Assembly: GCA_910589415.1 (NCBI GenBank)
Contig: OU342634.1
Coordinates: forward strand, 16,737,144-16,801,143
DNA length: 64,000 bases
Reading direction: 5' to 3'
Source of the DNA: Malachius bipustulatus
Lineage: Eukaryota; Arthropoda; Insecta; Coleoptera; Melyridae
Below, piece after piece: positions 33,871 through 45,507 of this stretch. The position numbers were made by a program, and so were the translations under genes. The notes under the pieces were generated by a model. That model worked only from the letters and a program-made list of their open reading frames with translations, made no database searches and was not told where the DNA came from. The number at the start of each line of letters is the position of its first letter. Position 1 is the stretch's first letter.

Positions 33871-35527
33871 CTACAAATATTTTGAAACTTCAATAGACGC
33901 ATTCCTCTTGAAATCAGCATAATTCCTGTCAGATTGCTGAAACAAACGCAGATTATGAGAAACAAGAATGATTCAATAACTATTATTCTTGATCTAAAAA
34001 GCATTAATTTTTTTTTAAATGTCACAGGTTATTGTTAGTGAAGAGGTTATAGAACATAAATCCACCAAAATCCTTTCTGGGGGTGCATAGCGTCCCCCCC
34101 CCACCCCCAAAACAAACAGACTTTTTGGTCATAGAAGTTTTTTGATTATGTTCTATACCTTCTTCACTAACAATTATTGAAGGCAAATCTCAGATGAGAT
34201 TTTTTGAACTACTGGTTCATTTTTCACTTTATCGACTGGACATTGGATCTCAACCCCATTTAGTATAAATTAATTAATTTAACAGCAATGCTTACTTTCA
34301 GGGCATCTTGAAGTTCAATATTATAAAGCCTGATAATTCCTCGCAAATTCCTCATTATTATTTTGTTTAATTCACTTCTTTTGATTTTATAAGCCTCTGT
34401 CGTAGTAGAGACGTTTGGATCGCTGCTAGGACTCGGTGTTGTTCTTACCTAAAAAATCAACAATAATTTTTGATAGGTATCGTAAAAGTGGAGGGGTTAT
34501 AAATGAGAGACATTCAAGTATATTTGACACTTATTATGTATCAATGAGGGAACAGGATAATTATTAATTAGCTCGAGTCGTGTATAAAATCGAGCGAAGC
34601 TTTTGGAATTAATGCGATGTATTCCTAGCCCTTGCACATTTTTTACGAATACTTATAATTATACGACAAAAAAATGTATAAAAATAGAAACATATAGAAA
34701 GGAAATTTGAATTTATTTCACACTTACATAGTCCTCAGGTAGGAAATTATCACTAATTTGCTTGTTTATGGAAGAGACAGTATTTTTGGTATCACCCCAT
34801 TGCTGAAAAATAAAAAAAATAAGTTATTTCAAATTTAATTATATATTTTTATATCATGCAACTTTTTAACAAAAGTAAGGAATTTTTTTTTTTATAAATT
34901 TTTAATATAGAAATAAGAAATTATTTAGAAAATATATATGCAGGGTATTTGGTAACTGAACAGTCAAAATGAAATGTCATGTATAAAATCGTATTTTTAA
35001 CATAAAACAAATAATACCTACGTTTTTTCAAGTTCATGATTCATTTAGGAAATATTTCCAAAATTGTTGTTAAACATATTTTTATTGCAGCCTCTGTTTT
35101 AGATTTTTGGAAACATTTCCTAAACGAGGCCTCATTTTGAAAAGAGTTATTCTCTCTTTTATACTTAAAATACAATTTTATACATGACGTTCGATCTTGG
35201 CTGTCCATTTATCAAACACCTTGTATGTAATATTTGCGTAAATTAATAAAATTACCTGATACATAACTTGGAAAAGGGTTTTGATAAATCCAGGTTTCTT
35301 TACAGCTCTTCTACCTCGAGGCTGCTCTTTTATATACGCAGTTTCCTAAAATACAAAAAAATAGTTTCTTGAGTATAAAAGAATATTAAAACGGTAAAAT
35401 GTTTCAGCAAACGAACCTGCTGTTTTCCATTTCTGGTCACCCTTTTGCTTGAATTTTCTATTGCGACGGCCAAACATATCGTTGCTAGGAAGAGCAACAA
35501 ACTTCTCAGTAGAATTTTGTTATGCAT
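33871..35527 (-). CDS. Gene B: complete small secreted protein, unknown family (164 aa)
   Basis: Coding exons on the - strand: 35527-35417, 35345-35256, 34802-34728, 34448-34296 and 33936-33871 (TAG). Every junction has GT/AG and phase 0, and lengths are whole codons (37, 30, 25, 51 codons and 21 plus stop). The N-terminus is a clear signal peptide (MHNKILLRS, then LLLFLATICLAVA). The mature protein is basic: exon 2 has GRRAVKK, exon 4 a Thr/Ser/Pro stretch then a likely helix. Size, phase-0 exons and the GRRAV/GKRAV site echo gene A, suggesting distant paralogy; no known domain is recognised. A CAG acceptor stands just before GTT-ATG, so an upstream 5' exon is expected; a weak candidate is at 39086. 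An extracellular structural or matrix role is inference. Confidence 0.75.
34941..35223. mobile_element. Short foldback element in an intron of gene B
   Basis: Ends CAGGGTATTTGG and ATCAAACACCTTG are imperfect mirror images over about 120 bp, including CATGTATAAAAT and its counterpart. TA/TG-like flanks. Decayed and non-coding, between coding exons 2 and 3 of gene B. Confidence 0.6.
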
Positions 35528-36289
35528 AACCTGAAATGAGAGATTACTTAGCTTATTTACTATATATATATATTTTTTTTTTTATACAGGACATGGTGAT
35601 TAGTTTAACCTGAAATTCAAAATGAAGACGATTTTCCAACGAAGAGCTCATTTTGTCTTTTATGTCTCTGTGAAGAAGTAAAAATCTGATATCTGGGGTA
35701 GCCTGAGTCGCTCACGTATCAGGAATTCCAGCTTACTACTTAGGCATTCTTCATAGTGTTACAGAAGATTGTAAAACTACCTGCATCATTTTCTCAATAA
35801 TTGTCCTTTACGGTATGACATAGGGAATAAGCGTCTAAGCCGGCTGCTCTTTCGACAGAGGTACTTTTATGACTTAAATGCAACGTTCCCGCTTTAATAT
35901 TTCTTTCTTAGTTATTTTGAAAAAATTATGATGATGGTTGAACATTAACTCGAAATCGCTCAGACCCAACATTTTCCTAAAGCAGGGGAAGAGCACCTTG
36001 CTCGAACTAAGGTTGTATGACCACCACTTCCACTTTCATGCAAGTTTAATGTAGATTACCACTGATCATAAGTTGGTAATGATTTACATAATAAAACAAG
36101 TTTAGATCTCTGCTCAAATTTCTGCTGTTTTAGATTATAGTAAAAGGCCAAGATAATAGAATATGCCAAGATATGAGACAACTACGAACCATTTATCTGA
36201 GACTTTGGTCACACGACATTTTATAATACCACATCTCAGTCTTGTTATATTTGTATGGTCTTGGGTACATGTGAGTATATTGTGATCAT

Positions 36290-36470
36290 GTTCTTCTTCG
36301 TTTTGGGTTTTAGGTTCTTGATATTAAAGTATTATTTTTCAAAAATATTTTCATAAAAATGAAACGTTTCGGGACCAATTGGTCCCTTGTTCACTCATAA
36401 ATTGTAAAAAATATGTAAAAACTTAAAAATAAATAAAACTTAAAACTTAAAACCCAAAACGAAGAAGAAC
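36290..36470. repeat. Perfect 23-bp inverted repeat around a GGGACCAATTGGTCCC core
   Basis: Arms 36290-36312 (GTTCTTCTTCGTTTTGG...) and 36448-36470 are exact complements. Inside, at 36371-36386, is the 16-bp palindrome GGGACCAATTGGTCCC, preceded by ACGTTTC and followed by TTGTTCACT. A core of the same layout recurs at 48260-48275 inside unrelated arms. Confidence 0.75.
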
Positions 36471-36599
36471 ATTTAACAACTAAGAAGCAAGGTTCAATAA
36501 AAATAATCAAATATATTGTGATCTGATCACTTACTCCCAACGTGTCGTATTGCTGCTTCATTGTCTTCATTAATCATTAGGTAATTTTAGAAGAGGATT

Positions 36600-37480
36600 C
36601 TAATTGATAATATGCCATCAAACCGGAAATTTAAAGTGTCCGTTAATGAAAAAAGCAGTAAAGTCAAGTACCTCAATAATGGACTTCCTCAAGGATCAAT
36701 GCTAGCCCCTTTATTGTTCAACTTATATACCAGTGACTTACCAGAGACTTCCTGCAGTAAATTCATATATCGATGGTTAAGATGTGACACCTCGTACGTG
36801 GTATAAGATGTGATACCACGTACGAGGTGTCACATCTTAACCATCGAATGCTGATGATTTAGCTTCTTTGCCCCAGTGCCAACAAAACTGAAGCATCATT
36901 GTTTCATCTGAATAAACACGAGAAAACTACAAGTCTCGATGAGCAATGTAGTCTTGAGAAACAATTTTAATCCGATATACTTTAGAGTAACTTTTGATAC
37001 TTGATTAACTTACAAGCCGCATAGGTACTGACAAATTGCACAAGAAACTTTAAACCAGAAACAACACTTTGCATAAACTGACCGGTTCCAGATTGGAGAG
37101 CTCACGCAGACACATTAAGTATTCTGTGGCCGAATATTGTTGCCCAATCTAGATGAATAGCGCTCATGTCCATAAAATTGATTCTGAATTGAAGACCACT
37201 ATGCCAGTTGTTACCGGCTGTATTAAGTAAACTCCAACGCCTTGACTACCGGTAATTTCGGACACTATAACACCAAGAATCAGCAGACAAATAAGCGACA
37301 ATAAGCGACGAGAATTCGAGAAATACACCTACGAATTTTCAATCTGGCAAGATCTTCAAACTCCTGCGACAAGACTGAAATCTCGAAATCCATTTTAGAT
37401 CTTTTCCCTACTTGATTTTTGGAAGTCTGAATGGAGAGCTCAGAATATTTTCATTCATCATCTTATCCAAGACCCAACAA
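36600..37480 (+). pseudogene. LINE reverse-transcriptase remnant, split at the catalytic YADD
   Basis: NNGLPQGSMLAPLLFNLYTSDLP (about 36678-36750) is the PQGS block of non-LTR reverse transcriptase. The next block, FIY-ADDLA, is cut by a 78-bp hairpin (36770-36847). Then, with stops, follow YSVAEYCCPI and HKIDSELKTTMPVVTGC (about 37120-37225), the region usually found some 150 residues after YADD. It is a dead element lying in the presumed first intron of gene B. Confidence 0.7.
36770..36847. repeat. Perfect 35-bp inverted repeat inserted in the YADD codons
   Basis: Arms 36770-36804 and 36813-36847 are exact complements with an 8-base spacer AAGATGTG. The words on each side of it read TTCATATA and ATGCTGATGATTTAGC, which join into Phe-Ile-Tyr-Ala-Asp-Asp-Leu-Ala. 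Confidence 0.85.
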
Positions 37481-39085
37481 AGTAAATTCCCGGATTAGAC
37501 CTACCACCTACCAAGAAAGCTCTGGTGAAAGAAACCGATTAAGATCTAGCTTTTCCTGTGAACACGAAGCAGTCCAGGATATGAAGCCTTGTAAGAAATC
37601 ATGACTGAAAGTGTGACATTTTAGCAAGATCTTCCTGCAAGAGACCGATCATGTATGAAAGTTTCAATTGTTAATTATTTCACGTACGCAGTATTATTAT
37701 TATCAGTTAGCCAAATAAATTGCACGTGTTGCATAATTTCAATACGGAATGTTTAAGAGAAAGTTTTCCTTATAAGCGCAAACGTCAGTTTGTACAAAAC
37801 AATCCATTTATCCAGCAAATATCACAACTATTCATCAGACATCCATAATTATCCAATTAACCACGTTTTGGGATCTTAATAATTACACCTGCGAGCAATT
37901 TTATAAAATTAATTCGAAAAGATGTACTTTTAAATCTTATTAAATAATTATATACAATAATTGATTGCTTTTTTGTAAATATTATTGTCTTAAAAGCCAA
38001 TAATAATTGGTGGAGATTGAGGATTTATAGGTACTGTTTTATGATTTAACGAATATTTTTAACTTTTTTTCACTGTCCAGGTTCTGCTTGCAGAAGTGAC
38101 GAATTTTTCATTGATCGCTTAAAAAAAACTGGGATTAATTTAATATTATTATTTAAGATCTTTTCCTTAATCAGGGCTCGTGCGTTAAGCGAATCTAATT
38201 AGCAGAATTTTGTCAATATTACATTATATAATAGAAATATCTATTGCTTTCCAAAATTCTACAAAATATTTATTGTATTAAATAAATTATATTAACTGTA
38301 AAATGACTAGCGGAAACATTATTAAAAGCAATAGGTACCATAATCACGAAAAATTCTATTACTTTCAAGTTTTCAAAGATTAATAAAAGATACTGAAAGT
38401 AAAGCAAGTACTTATACCTAACTGATGGTGAGAAGAGAAAACGTGTCTTCTTCATAATTGTTCTCAAAATTACTGTTCGTGAAAAATAAAGATTGAGTTA
38501 TTAATAATGTACATGACGACGGTGCCATTAATTTTCCGCTGTCAGTTAAAGATTCATCAACTAATCAACATTTGAATTAATTGAATTATCATTTATTAAC
38601 TATTAGAGAGATAATTAATCAATTCACAACTGACAATCGAAACAATTGTCAAAAATTTCCAGAATCTGGTAAGGGAGACAAGACAAATCAACTTTAATGG
38701 GGTATTGATTACAACAATGAATTTTTTGTAAATTAAAAATTTTTCCCATAAAAAATGCAAAAATTTATTGCAATTTTCGGATCTTTAGTTCTTTCAGAGT
38801 TAATCATATAAGCGAATATAAATTGCATATTATAATATATCACATACTGAACATATAGCTCTGAGAAGAAGACTCGAAAAGATTAGTGCCAAACTTATTT
38901 AGCTTGGAAGTAAAAATTTGATAAGAAACGTTGCATAAAATTGCAAAGAAAAAGCAAAATAACACAAAAACTAATTATAAGAAACTCGGTTCAAATAATG
39001 ATTAATAAATCAAGCAGATTTAGGTAAAATTAATTAAACAATCTAAACCCTTTCTGCAATAAAAATACTTATACTAGGTACTTAC
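37481..39085. other. AT-rich, presumed intron of gene B
   Basis: No gene or element recognised beyond the LINE remnant upstream. Confidence 0.35.
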
Positions 39086-39190
39086 AAAAATTCTGATCAA
39101 TATTGGTGATCATCATGCTGATTTATTTGACGATTTCTTTACGTTTTCAGACTACAAGTGTTTGTACATATTTTACCATTCAACAACTAC
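39086..39190 (-). other. Candidate 5' exon of gene B
   Basis: A strong donor (GTAAGTACC on the - strand) lies at 39085-39077. Joined to the acceptor at 35531 it would give a 5' leader with a short upstream open frame that ends at the TAA overlapping the gene B start. No TATA box is clear. Speculative. Confidence 0.25.
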
Positions 39191-40465
39191 CGTTTACTGT
39201 TTACCACACACCTCTGCATTATCTTTGAGCTTTGATAGCTAGGTTAATAACAGGATGCCTCTCACAGAAGGATTGTATTAAGAATGTACTTTCATACTTG
39301 TTGCGATGATTGCATCGCGGCTTGCCTATGTAGTGATAGTGAAGTGGGCATAAGCTATTGCTACCGATCAAAACAACCGAGACCAACACTTCGTTGTTAC
39401 TAATATTGATCATTTATAGTTTAATTTATTTTATTTATAATAGTTATATTTCTAAATTACAGCTTAAATCAGAAAGAGTTAAGCTGTAGTGGCAACAATA
39501 AGCGCCGAGGGTTGATTTGACGACCAGTAAACCAGACAGGAAGAGCACCTTATTCAATTAAAATTTTGAAAATTACTTTATTGATCATTACGATCAATCG
39601 TGAAAACTTTGTCGAAAAAGTCAGACACAATCAATTTAATAGCCGTTATAATGATTATTACTGAATGTTGAAACATTTATTGGAGTTCACGTAACACGTA
39701 ACATATTATTAAATTTTAGAAGAATATTATTTCAACATGAAAACTAATATACCTATTTTATTCCTTCAAACGTTCATAAAATGGGGATAGGTTAGCATCG
39801 GGCGGATTTACGTTTCATGGAAGCCAATACGGGAAGTTTTGGAGAAATTACGTCATCAGCTTTCTTATCTTATGGGATTCCCGTAATAGATATTAACATA
39901 ATAATAATATAAAGCAATAAAGTAATTAAAAAATGTATACTTAACATTACTTTGTAAGAAAAAAAAAACGAATTTTCATTAAATTTTCAAATTAAACTTT
40001 CATTAAATTCGTGAGTAATTCTCAATTTATCTGCTCAACTGACCACAATAAAGCAAATTAAGAGATTAAACGGAGGTAATGAGCAGATCAAATTAATTGG
40101 GTCAATTAAAACGCAATCATCACAGATAGATAAGTGTTTATTCGCAATCTACTTTGCGGATCTCTGTAAATTTATTAAAACCGAAATAGCTTATGAGCTT
40201 ATGACTGAAAGTGGAAATTCCAAAAACTCAATAAATATATGCCTAGGTTAGGTATACGCCTGTAATAAAAATTTGCTAAAAAACTAGAAATATGGAGATA
40301 AAACTAAATATGCCTAGATTTTCAAAAATCGCATGTCATTATATTCAGAACGAAGTCAGTAATTCTGCCGAGCAAAAAAATTAACATTGTAATTAAAAAA
40401 AAAACAAGAAAGGGATGATTACTTGGAAATTGAAAGGCTTAATCAAGTACCTATTGCCTTAAAGC
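39191..40465. other. Intergenic, AT-rich
   Basis: No supported feature. Confidence 0.4.
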
Positions 40466-41936
40466 TGTAACGGAGCAACCCCGGGCCTCATGGTCTATTG
40501 CCAAAAGCAACTGTGATCGTCTATTTACCCCTAATAGGACCGCTGTGATATCTTTCGTTGTGTTTGCCGTAGTTACCCCTGCTCGTTGATTGAGGTATGC
40601 CAGGCTTAGTATGACCGAAACGGATGCGCAAAAGAACTTACTGTTTCTCATTGGAACCTGGATTTTCTTTTACCTAGGTTGATTTGGGATTTCCTACAGA
40701 AAAGCGTGGAAATTAACTGAGACTTGTTGTTAACTGTGGATTTCCTGTCAGATGTCTAAAAGCGAATGAGCGAGAGAATTCGTTTGCAAGAGCGTAAAAT
40801 GGTGAAGGGCGAGAGGGGCTGTGATTTTGCACAGAGAGTATAAAAAAAATGGAAAGCGAGGATGGATCCCTTTCATACATCTTTCACACTCCAATCCATT
40901 TCGGATTCCACTCTTTTTGCACTCCTGTGCTTTCTTATTATTTCCTTCCTTTGATTTCTTTTATTTCATTTCAAGCATCAGCTTGAATTAATTAAAGAAT
41001 ACAACCACTGTGGTTACAGATGACCCGGGATATTACGGGAATATCTGTGTGTTTTCCTATTCAATAATTATTGAATTCTCATTTTGTATTTTAATAAGCT
41101 TTACTCGTTGACTCGGCTCTTCCTTTCGTTTGGGAATTTATGGCCACTTGTTTGTTGGTCGAGTTTCTAGTTTGACTTGGACGTCGAGAGCAGTGTTCCC
41201 ATGTTTGTTTGATTGCTACCTCCTCTTTGAACGTTATACAAATGTCTTTCCAATTGCTTTTCCAATTGTGAAAGCGTGTTATCCTGAATTGACGTCATAC
41301 TCATGATAGTTGTTTTAACTCATTTCGTTTATTTGTCGTGTCGTTGTTTTGCCTCACGGACTACCTTTATTTGGCCACTTTTGGACCGTCAATACCTATT
41401 TGCCCTGCGGGCTACCTTTTTGTTCTACCTGGCCTCGTAAGATGAATCAATATACCTTATCATTTCGAATATGACGTTCTCTGCAATTCGCAGTTTACCT
41501 TCTGGTTATTACTATCTTAAATGTGATGACCAACTGACCAAACTAGGCCGCTATTCTATGATTATTCCTCAGGCTTGCCTGGGTAATAAATGAATGCTGG
41601 AATTTTTACGAATACCTATTCTGGAGCCGGCGTATTTACGGATATGGAGACCAACCATCGATTCCACCGTGGTCCAAGATTTTACCCCTAACACCTGTTT
41701 AGAAAGCAGATAACTCAGTCCAGACTGGCCATAACATTTTATAGCAATTTTCTGCGGAGTCTCCTTTAAATTTTGATTGGAGTTGACATTTGGATGAGGT
41801 GCTAAAGGAGTTTTGTTTTTGATTTTCCTGATTGGCTTTTCACATACTCGAGACTAATTTATTTTTGGTTGCTTTGATTTTCTATTTGCTGAATTACAAT
41901 GGATAATCCGAGATTTATTTCGGTTATTGTTTTTCC

Positions 41937-42300
41937 TGTTATTTGAAGAGCAGGTATTACACCTGACAACCCTGCCTTGGTTTGTGCTATCCTATCCTAC
42001 AACTGAGGGTGCTTTATTGCCCCGTTGCTTGCTACGATTTCCACTTTGAAGAGTCATGCTTTTTCTCCGGCTGCCCGAGGTCTTCATCTGGACTTCGAGA
42101 TGAATCTGTAGCGACCACTCGTTCCTCGTTCATAACGTGTGGTAATCGAGTACCTGCTATTATAAATCCTAATCGAGTGTTGTAATGTAACTGGTATTTC
42201 CTGATATTTGAGGAGCAGGTGCTACATCTGACAACCCTGCCTTAGCTTGCTCTGTTCTATCCTACTCTATATCTGGGGGTGCCACGGTACTGCCGTTGCT
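41937..42300 (+). repeat. Diverged tandem duplication in LTR copy 2
   Basis: TTTCCTG(T/A)TATTTGA(A/G)GAGCAGGT... occurs at about 41932 and 42195, followed each time by ACAACCCTGCCTT. LTR copy 1 has this block once (about 11022). Confidence 0.65.
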
Positions 42301-42351
42301 AGTTCCTGTCATATCGCACTTTACAATGGGAAGAATGGCTCACTTTCACTT

Positions 42352-43966
42352 TGCAACCCTTCCTTCGCTCGATCTCAAAAAAAAAAACTTTTAATTAACC
42401 AGGCCAAAAAGAAAACTAAAAAAATGAGCGAAAGGAAGGTGTCTCTCCCTCTGATCCCATCCAGGTACCTTCAAATTTGTTTGTACCCAAAGCAGGACAG
42501 AGGGTGTAAAAATTAAAAAGAAAACTGATGATGATGACTACAAATTTCTTAACATGATCGTCTAAATATAAAAAAAATATAAGATTCAAAATTTAAATGA
42601 CTGACCTGCCCTACGTTGTGTCTTTTTTATTTAATTCAGGCCATACAGATACTAAAAATAAAACTCACATAAAAAAATTTAACAATTTATTGGACTTCTC
42701 CAATTAACAACATAAAACTTCCCAGCTAACGGTATATTGTATTGTGAGACAAAGAATTTATCTTGGATTTCTCCCTTATCAACTACATACTAGCAACATT
42801 TCTTAAAAATAGAACAATAGTAAAATAAATAAAAAAAAAAACTTGATCTCTTTGATCAACAAATTACCTTCATTAGGTACTTGACAAAAAAATTTACATA
42901 CTTAACACTAACTAAATTGGCCAATTAATTCCCCTGATAAAAAATTTAGATTAAGATTAAATACTAAATTGAACATTTCTACTCACTAGCTAAAATTAAC
43001 AACATTGGGGAAGTATTTCACAATTATTAAAATAATAAAAAATTCCCATCTTGATAAAATCAATAACGCAATCTGATGAAGTTACTTCCTCTCTTTTTAG
43101 AGATAAAATTCAATGTAAAATAAATGAAACAGAAAAAATTTACAAAGTACCTTGAAGTTCCAAACATTTCTTGATGAAACGTGACTGCAACAGAAAGATC
43201 CAAAAAAAATTGAGATAGACTGTGACGCCTGCTCCCTCTCCAGTTGGCTAGGTCCGGCTTTGTCTGGAGAACGCCATTACTTCCAAAAAGAATTATGCTC
43301 TTCTACCCAGTGCTCGAAAATGGGATATTTCTCAACGGAGACCACCACCAGAACATTTTGGAAATAAAATAAACGACTAACGATAGATCTTATTATAGAT
43401 CCACCCCGAAAGAGGGACCCTCAACGAGAACAATTATAAACACCTAAAATTCAACTAATCGCCATCTTTAATTTACCAAAAGGAACTTTCTCGTCCTTTC
43501 AGGCTTCTTGAATCCACATCTCCACACTCAACATAGTTGAAATTGATTTCTCCTGATTTAGGAAATGACAAGAACATTAGTTTTGACTAAAATAGAACTA
43601 AATAAACTCCATACCTGAGTTCTGCAGCAAGAACAACACAACACTATAAACAACAAATTGTTCCACTAACACGTCTTCACATCATGAGTGTTTTCGGTAG
43701 AGAGAGCGACCGCCTGACGATCTTCCCTGTTCTCGACCCCTTCGTTAATCGATAAACCGGCGCAAGGCCAGCCGTCTACTACCTCGGTCGGTCACTTCAC
43801 CGAGTGGCAGTTGACAAGACTCTGACTGACAGACTCATAACTCGATCCCGTTACTATACCTCAAACTATAGAACTTGCGGAGGGCACCAAACCAAAGAAA
43901 CGCCATCTTGGAAGTCCTTCCATGCGTAAATTCATTCGGGATAACTACGGAAAAGCGCACGCTACA
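42352..43966 (-). mobile_element. Probable LTR inserted inside LTR copy 2
   Basis: The block starts TGCAAC and ends GCTACA; read on the - strand this is TGTAGC...GTTGCA. ACTT flanks both sides (42348-42351 and 43967-43970). Neither the other two LTRs nor the rest of the window contain it. Different base composition and a poly-A-rich inner stretch fit an independent retroelement. Limits are set only by the TG...CA ends and the 4-bp repeat. Confidence 0.45.
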
Positions 43967-44430
43967 ACTTTCTCAATGAGAAAGACAGGTTCTTGCCTAA
44001 TATTTGTTTGATGCTTCATCTGCACTAAATAAACTCGGACTCCTTAAGAAATCTGATGATTTGTTTATTAATTTCGTTGTCATTTTCCTAACTTGAATTA
44101 TTTCTAATAACGAGCCGTTAATTTATTCACAGGTTATTAATTCCTGACCTGGGTTTATTTTTCTCCCTAGTCGTTTTTCGATTTCCTTTACAGCGAATTT
44201 GTTGAGAGATCTCTTTTTTGCCGCGGTCTTTCCTAGTTGTTGACATGATTGCGTAGGTACCTATTATTTACTGGTGATGCCGCCTAATTCCTAGCTGATT
44301 ATTTTACTTGATTTAATGTGGGGTCTGCGCTCGTGGCTTTGGCGAATCTGCTTGATTATTTATTTATGTGGATTTTCTTTTGAAGAGAGATTTGTGCTGG
44401 CTGACTTTGTGACGGGTTTTAAGGAAGGAA

Positions 44431-44662
44431 ATTCAGCTGGAGTTCACACCGAGGTCGTCTCTGGCTGAATTATTGGTTAAGAATTATGATTAGAAGTTTG
44501 TTCGGGTGCTATTTTACCCTAACTAAATTGGCAATGGAAATTCTCAGGTTGATGAAGGAAACTCAGCTGGAGTTCACACAGAGTCGTCTCTGGCTGAATT
44601 ATTGGTTAAAGAAGGAGTCGTTATCTGGAGTTCACGACAGAGGCCATCTCAGGACAACGACT
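44431..44662 (+). repeat. Hairpin array in LTR copy 2 (three units)
   Basis: Unit 1, 44431-44470: ATTCAGC/GCTGAAT outside GGAG/CTCT, a 12-pair stem counting two G-T wobbles. Unit 2, 44560-44599: nearly the same with one mismatch. Unit 3, 44616-44662: AGTCGTT/AACGACT outside GGAG/CTC. All share GGAGTTCAC and a (T/C)C(G/A)TCTC core. Confidence 0.75.
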
Positions 44663-45507
44663 AACGGGTTAAGGAGTCAAATTCGACCTGCTCGGAAGCT
44701 GATCTGTATCTCCTTTTTTGTGATCGAGAGTTGTGCTTTTATAGGCAACTCTCACGACAAGCAACAATGCACCTTATTGGCACTGGTTCTATACTGTGAT
44801 TTCTGTGTGTTTGTTTCTTATCATATCTCACTTATCGTGAGATTTAGCAAGTTGAGCTTGCGGCTAACTTAATAAATTGTCCTAAACCTGAACTACCTAA
44901 ATTTTCCTTAAAATCGGCCGACGCTTTCTGGTGCTTCCTATTGTATCTACGTACTGGAATTTCACCGGCTTAAATTTCATTTCGCGTTTTCACCTGCTTG
45001 CTGTTTGGGGATCATGATGAATTTTTTGCTACTGTCATTTGTTTATTCGCTTTACTGATTGCCCAACTATCATTATCGTGGGTGGAATACCTAGCACTTT
45101 ACTATTGTCTTAGCATTTGATGAGCTATTGTCTTTTTCGTGCCGCCTAACTTTCCTTCCACCGCCTCGAGGTCGTTCTCTATTTCAATCGGTTCAAGGGT
45201 GCCTTAACAATAGCCTGCCTTAACATCTGGTGAGTTTATACCATTGCTTTGCCGTTTCTTTTGATGTTTTTAAGATGCTGGAATTCTACCAGCTAGAGCG
45301 TTTTTGTTTTATGAATATTTAATGTGCCGGCAGGAATCGTTTCCTTGATGCAACGGCGGGTGGCTGCGTTTTGATTTTATAACTATTTTTTACCTTTAGG
45401 TAACTACGTACCTATTCTTGCACTGTTTGTTTTTTCGGTTTGGGTTGACTTAATGAGGGAGAGAGAAATAATTTACTTATCATCCTACCTAGGTGAGATC
45501 CATTTCA

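Larger units (their letters stand above)
40466..45507 (+). mobile_element. Solo LTR (copy 2) of the BEL/Pao-like element
   Basis: Starts TGTAACGGAGC and ends GATCCATTTCA like copy 1. AAGC stands on both sides (40462-40465 and 45508-45511), a 4-bp target duplication, so this is a solo LTR left by recombination. It is long because of an internal duplication (41937-42300) and a probable second LTR inserted at 42352-43966. The hairpin array is at 44431-44662, followed by a TATA-like GCTTTTATAGG near 44737. Confidence 0.8.
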
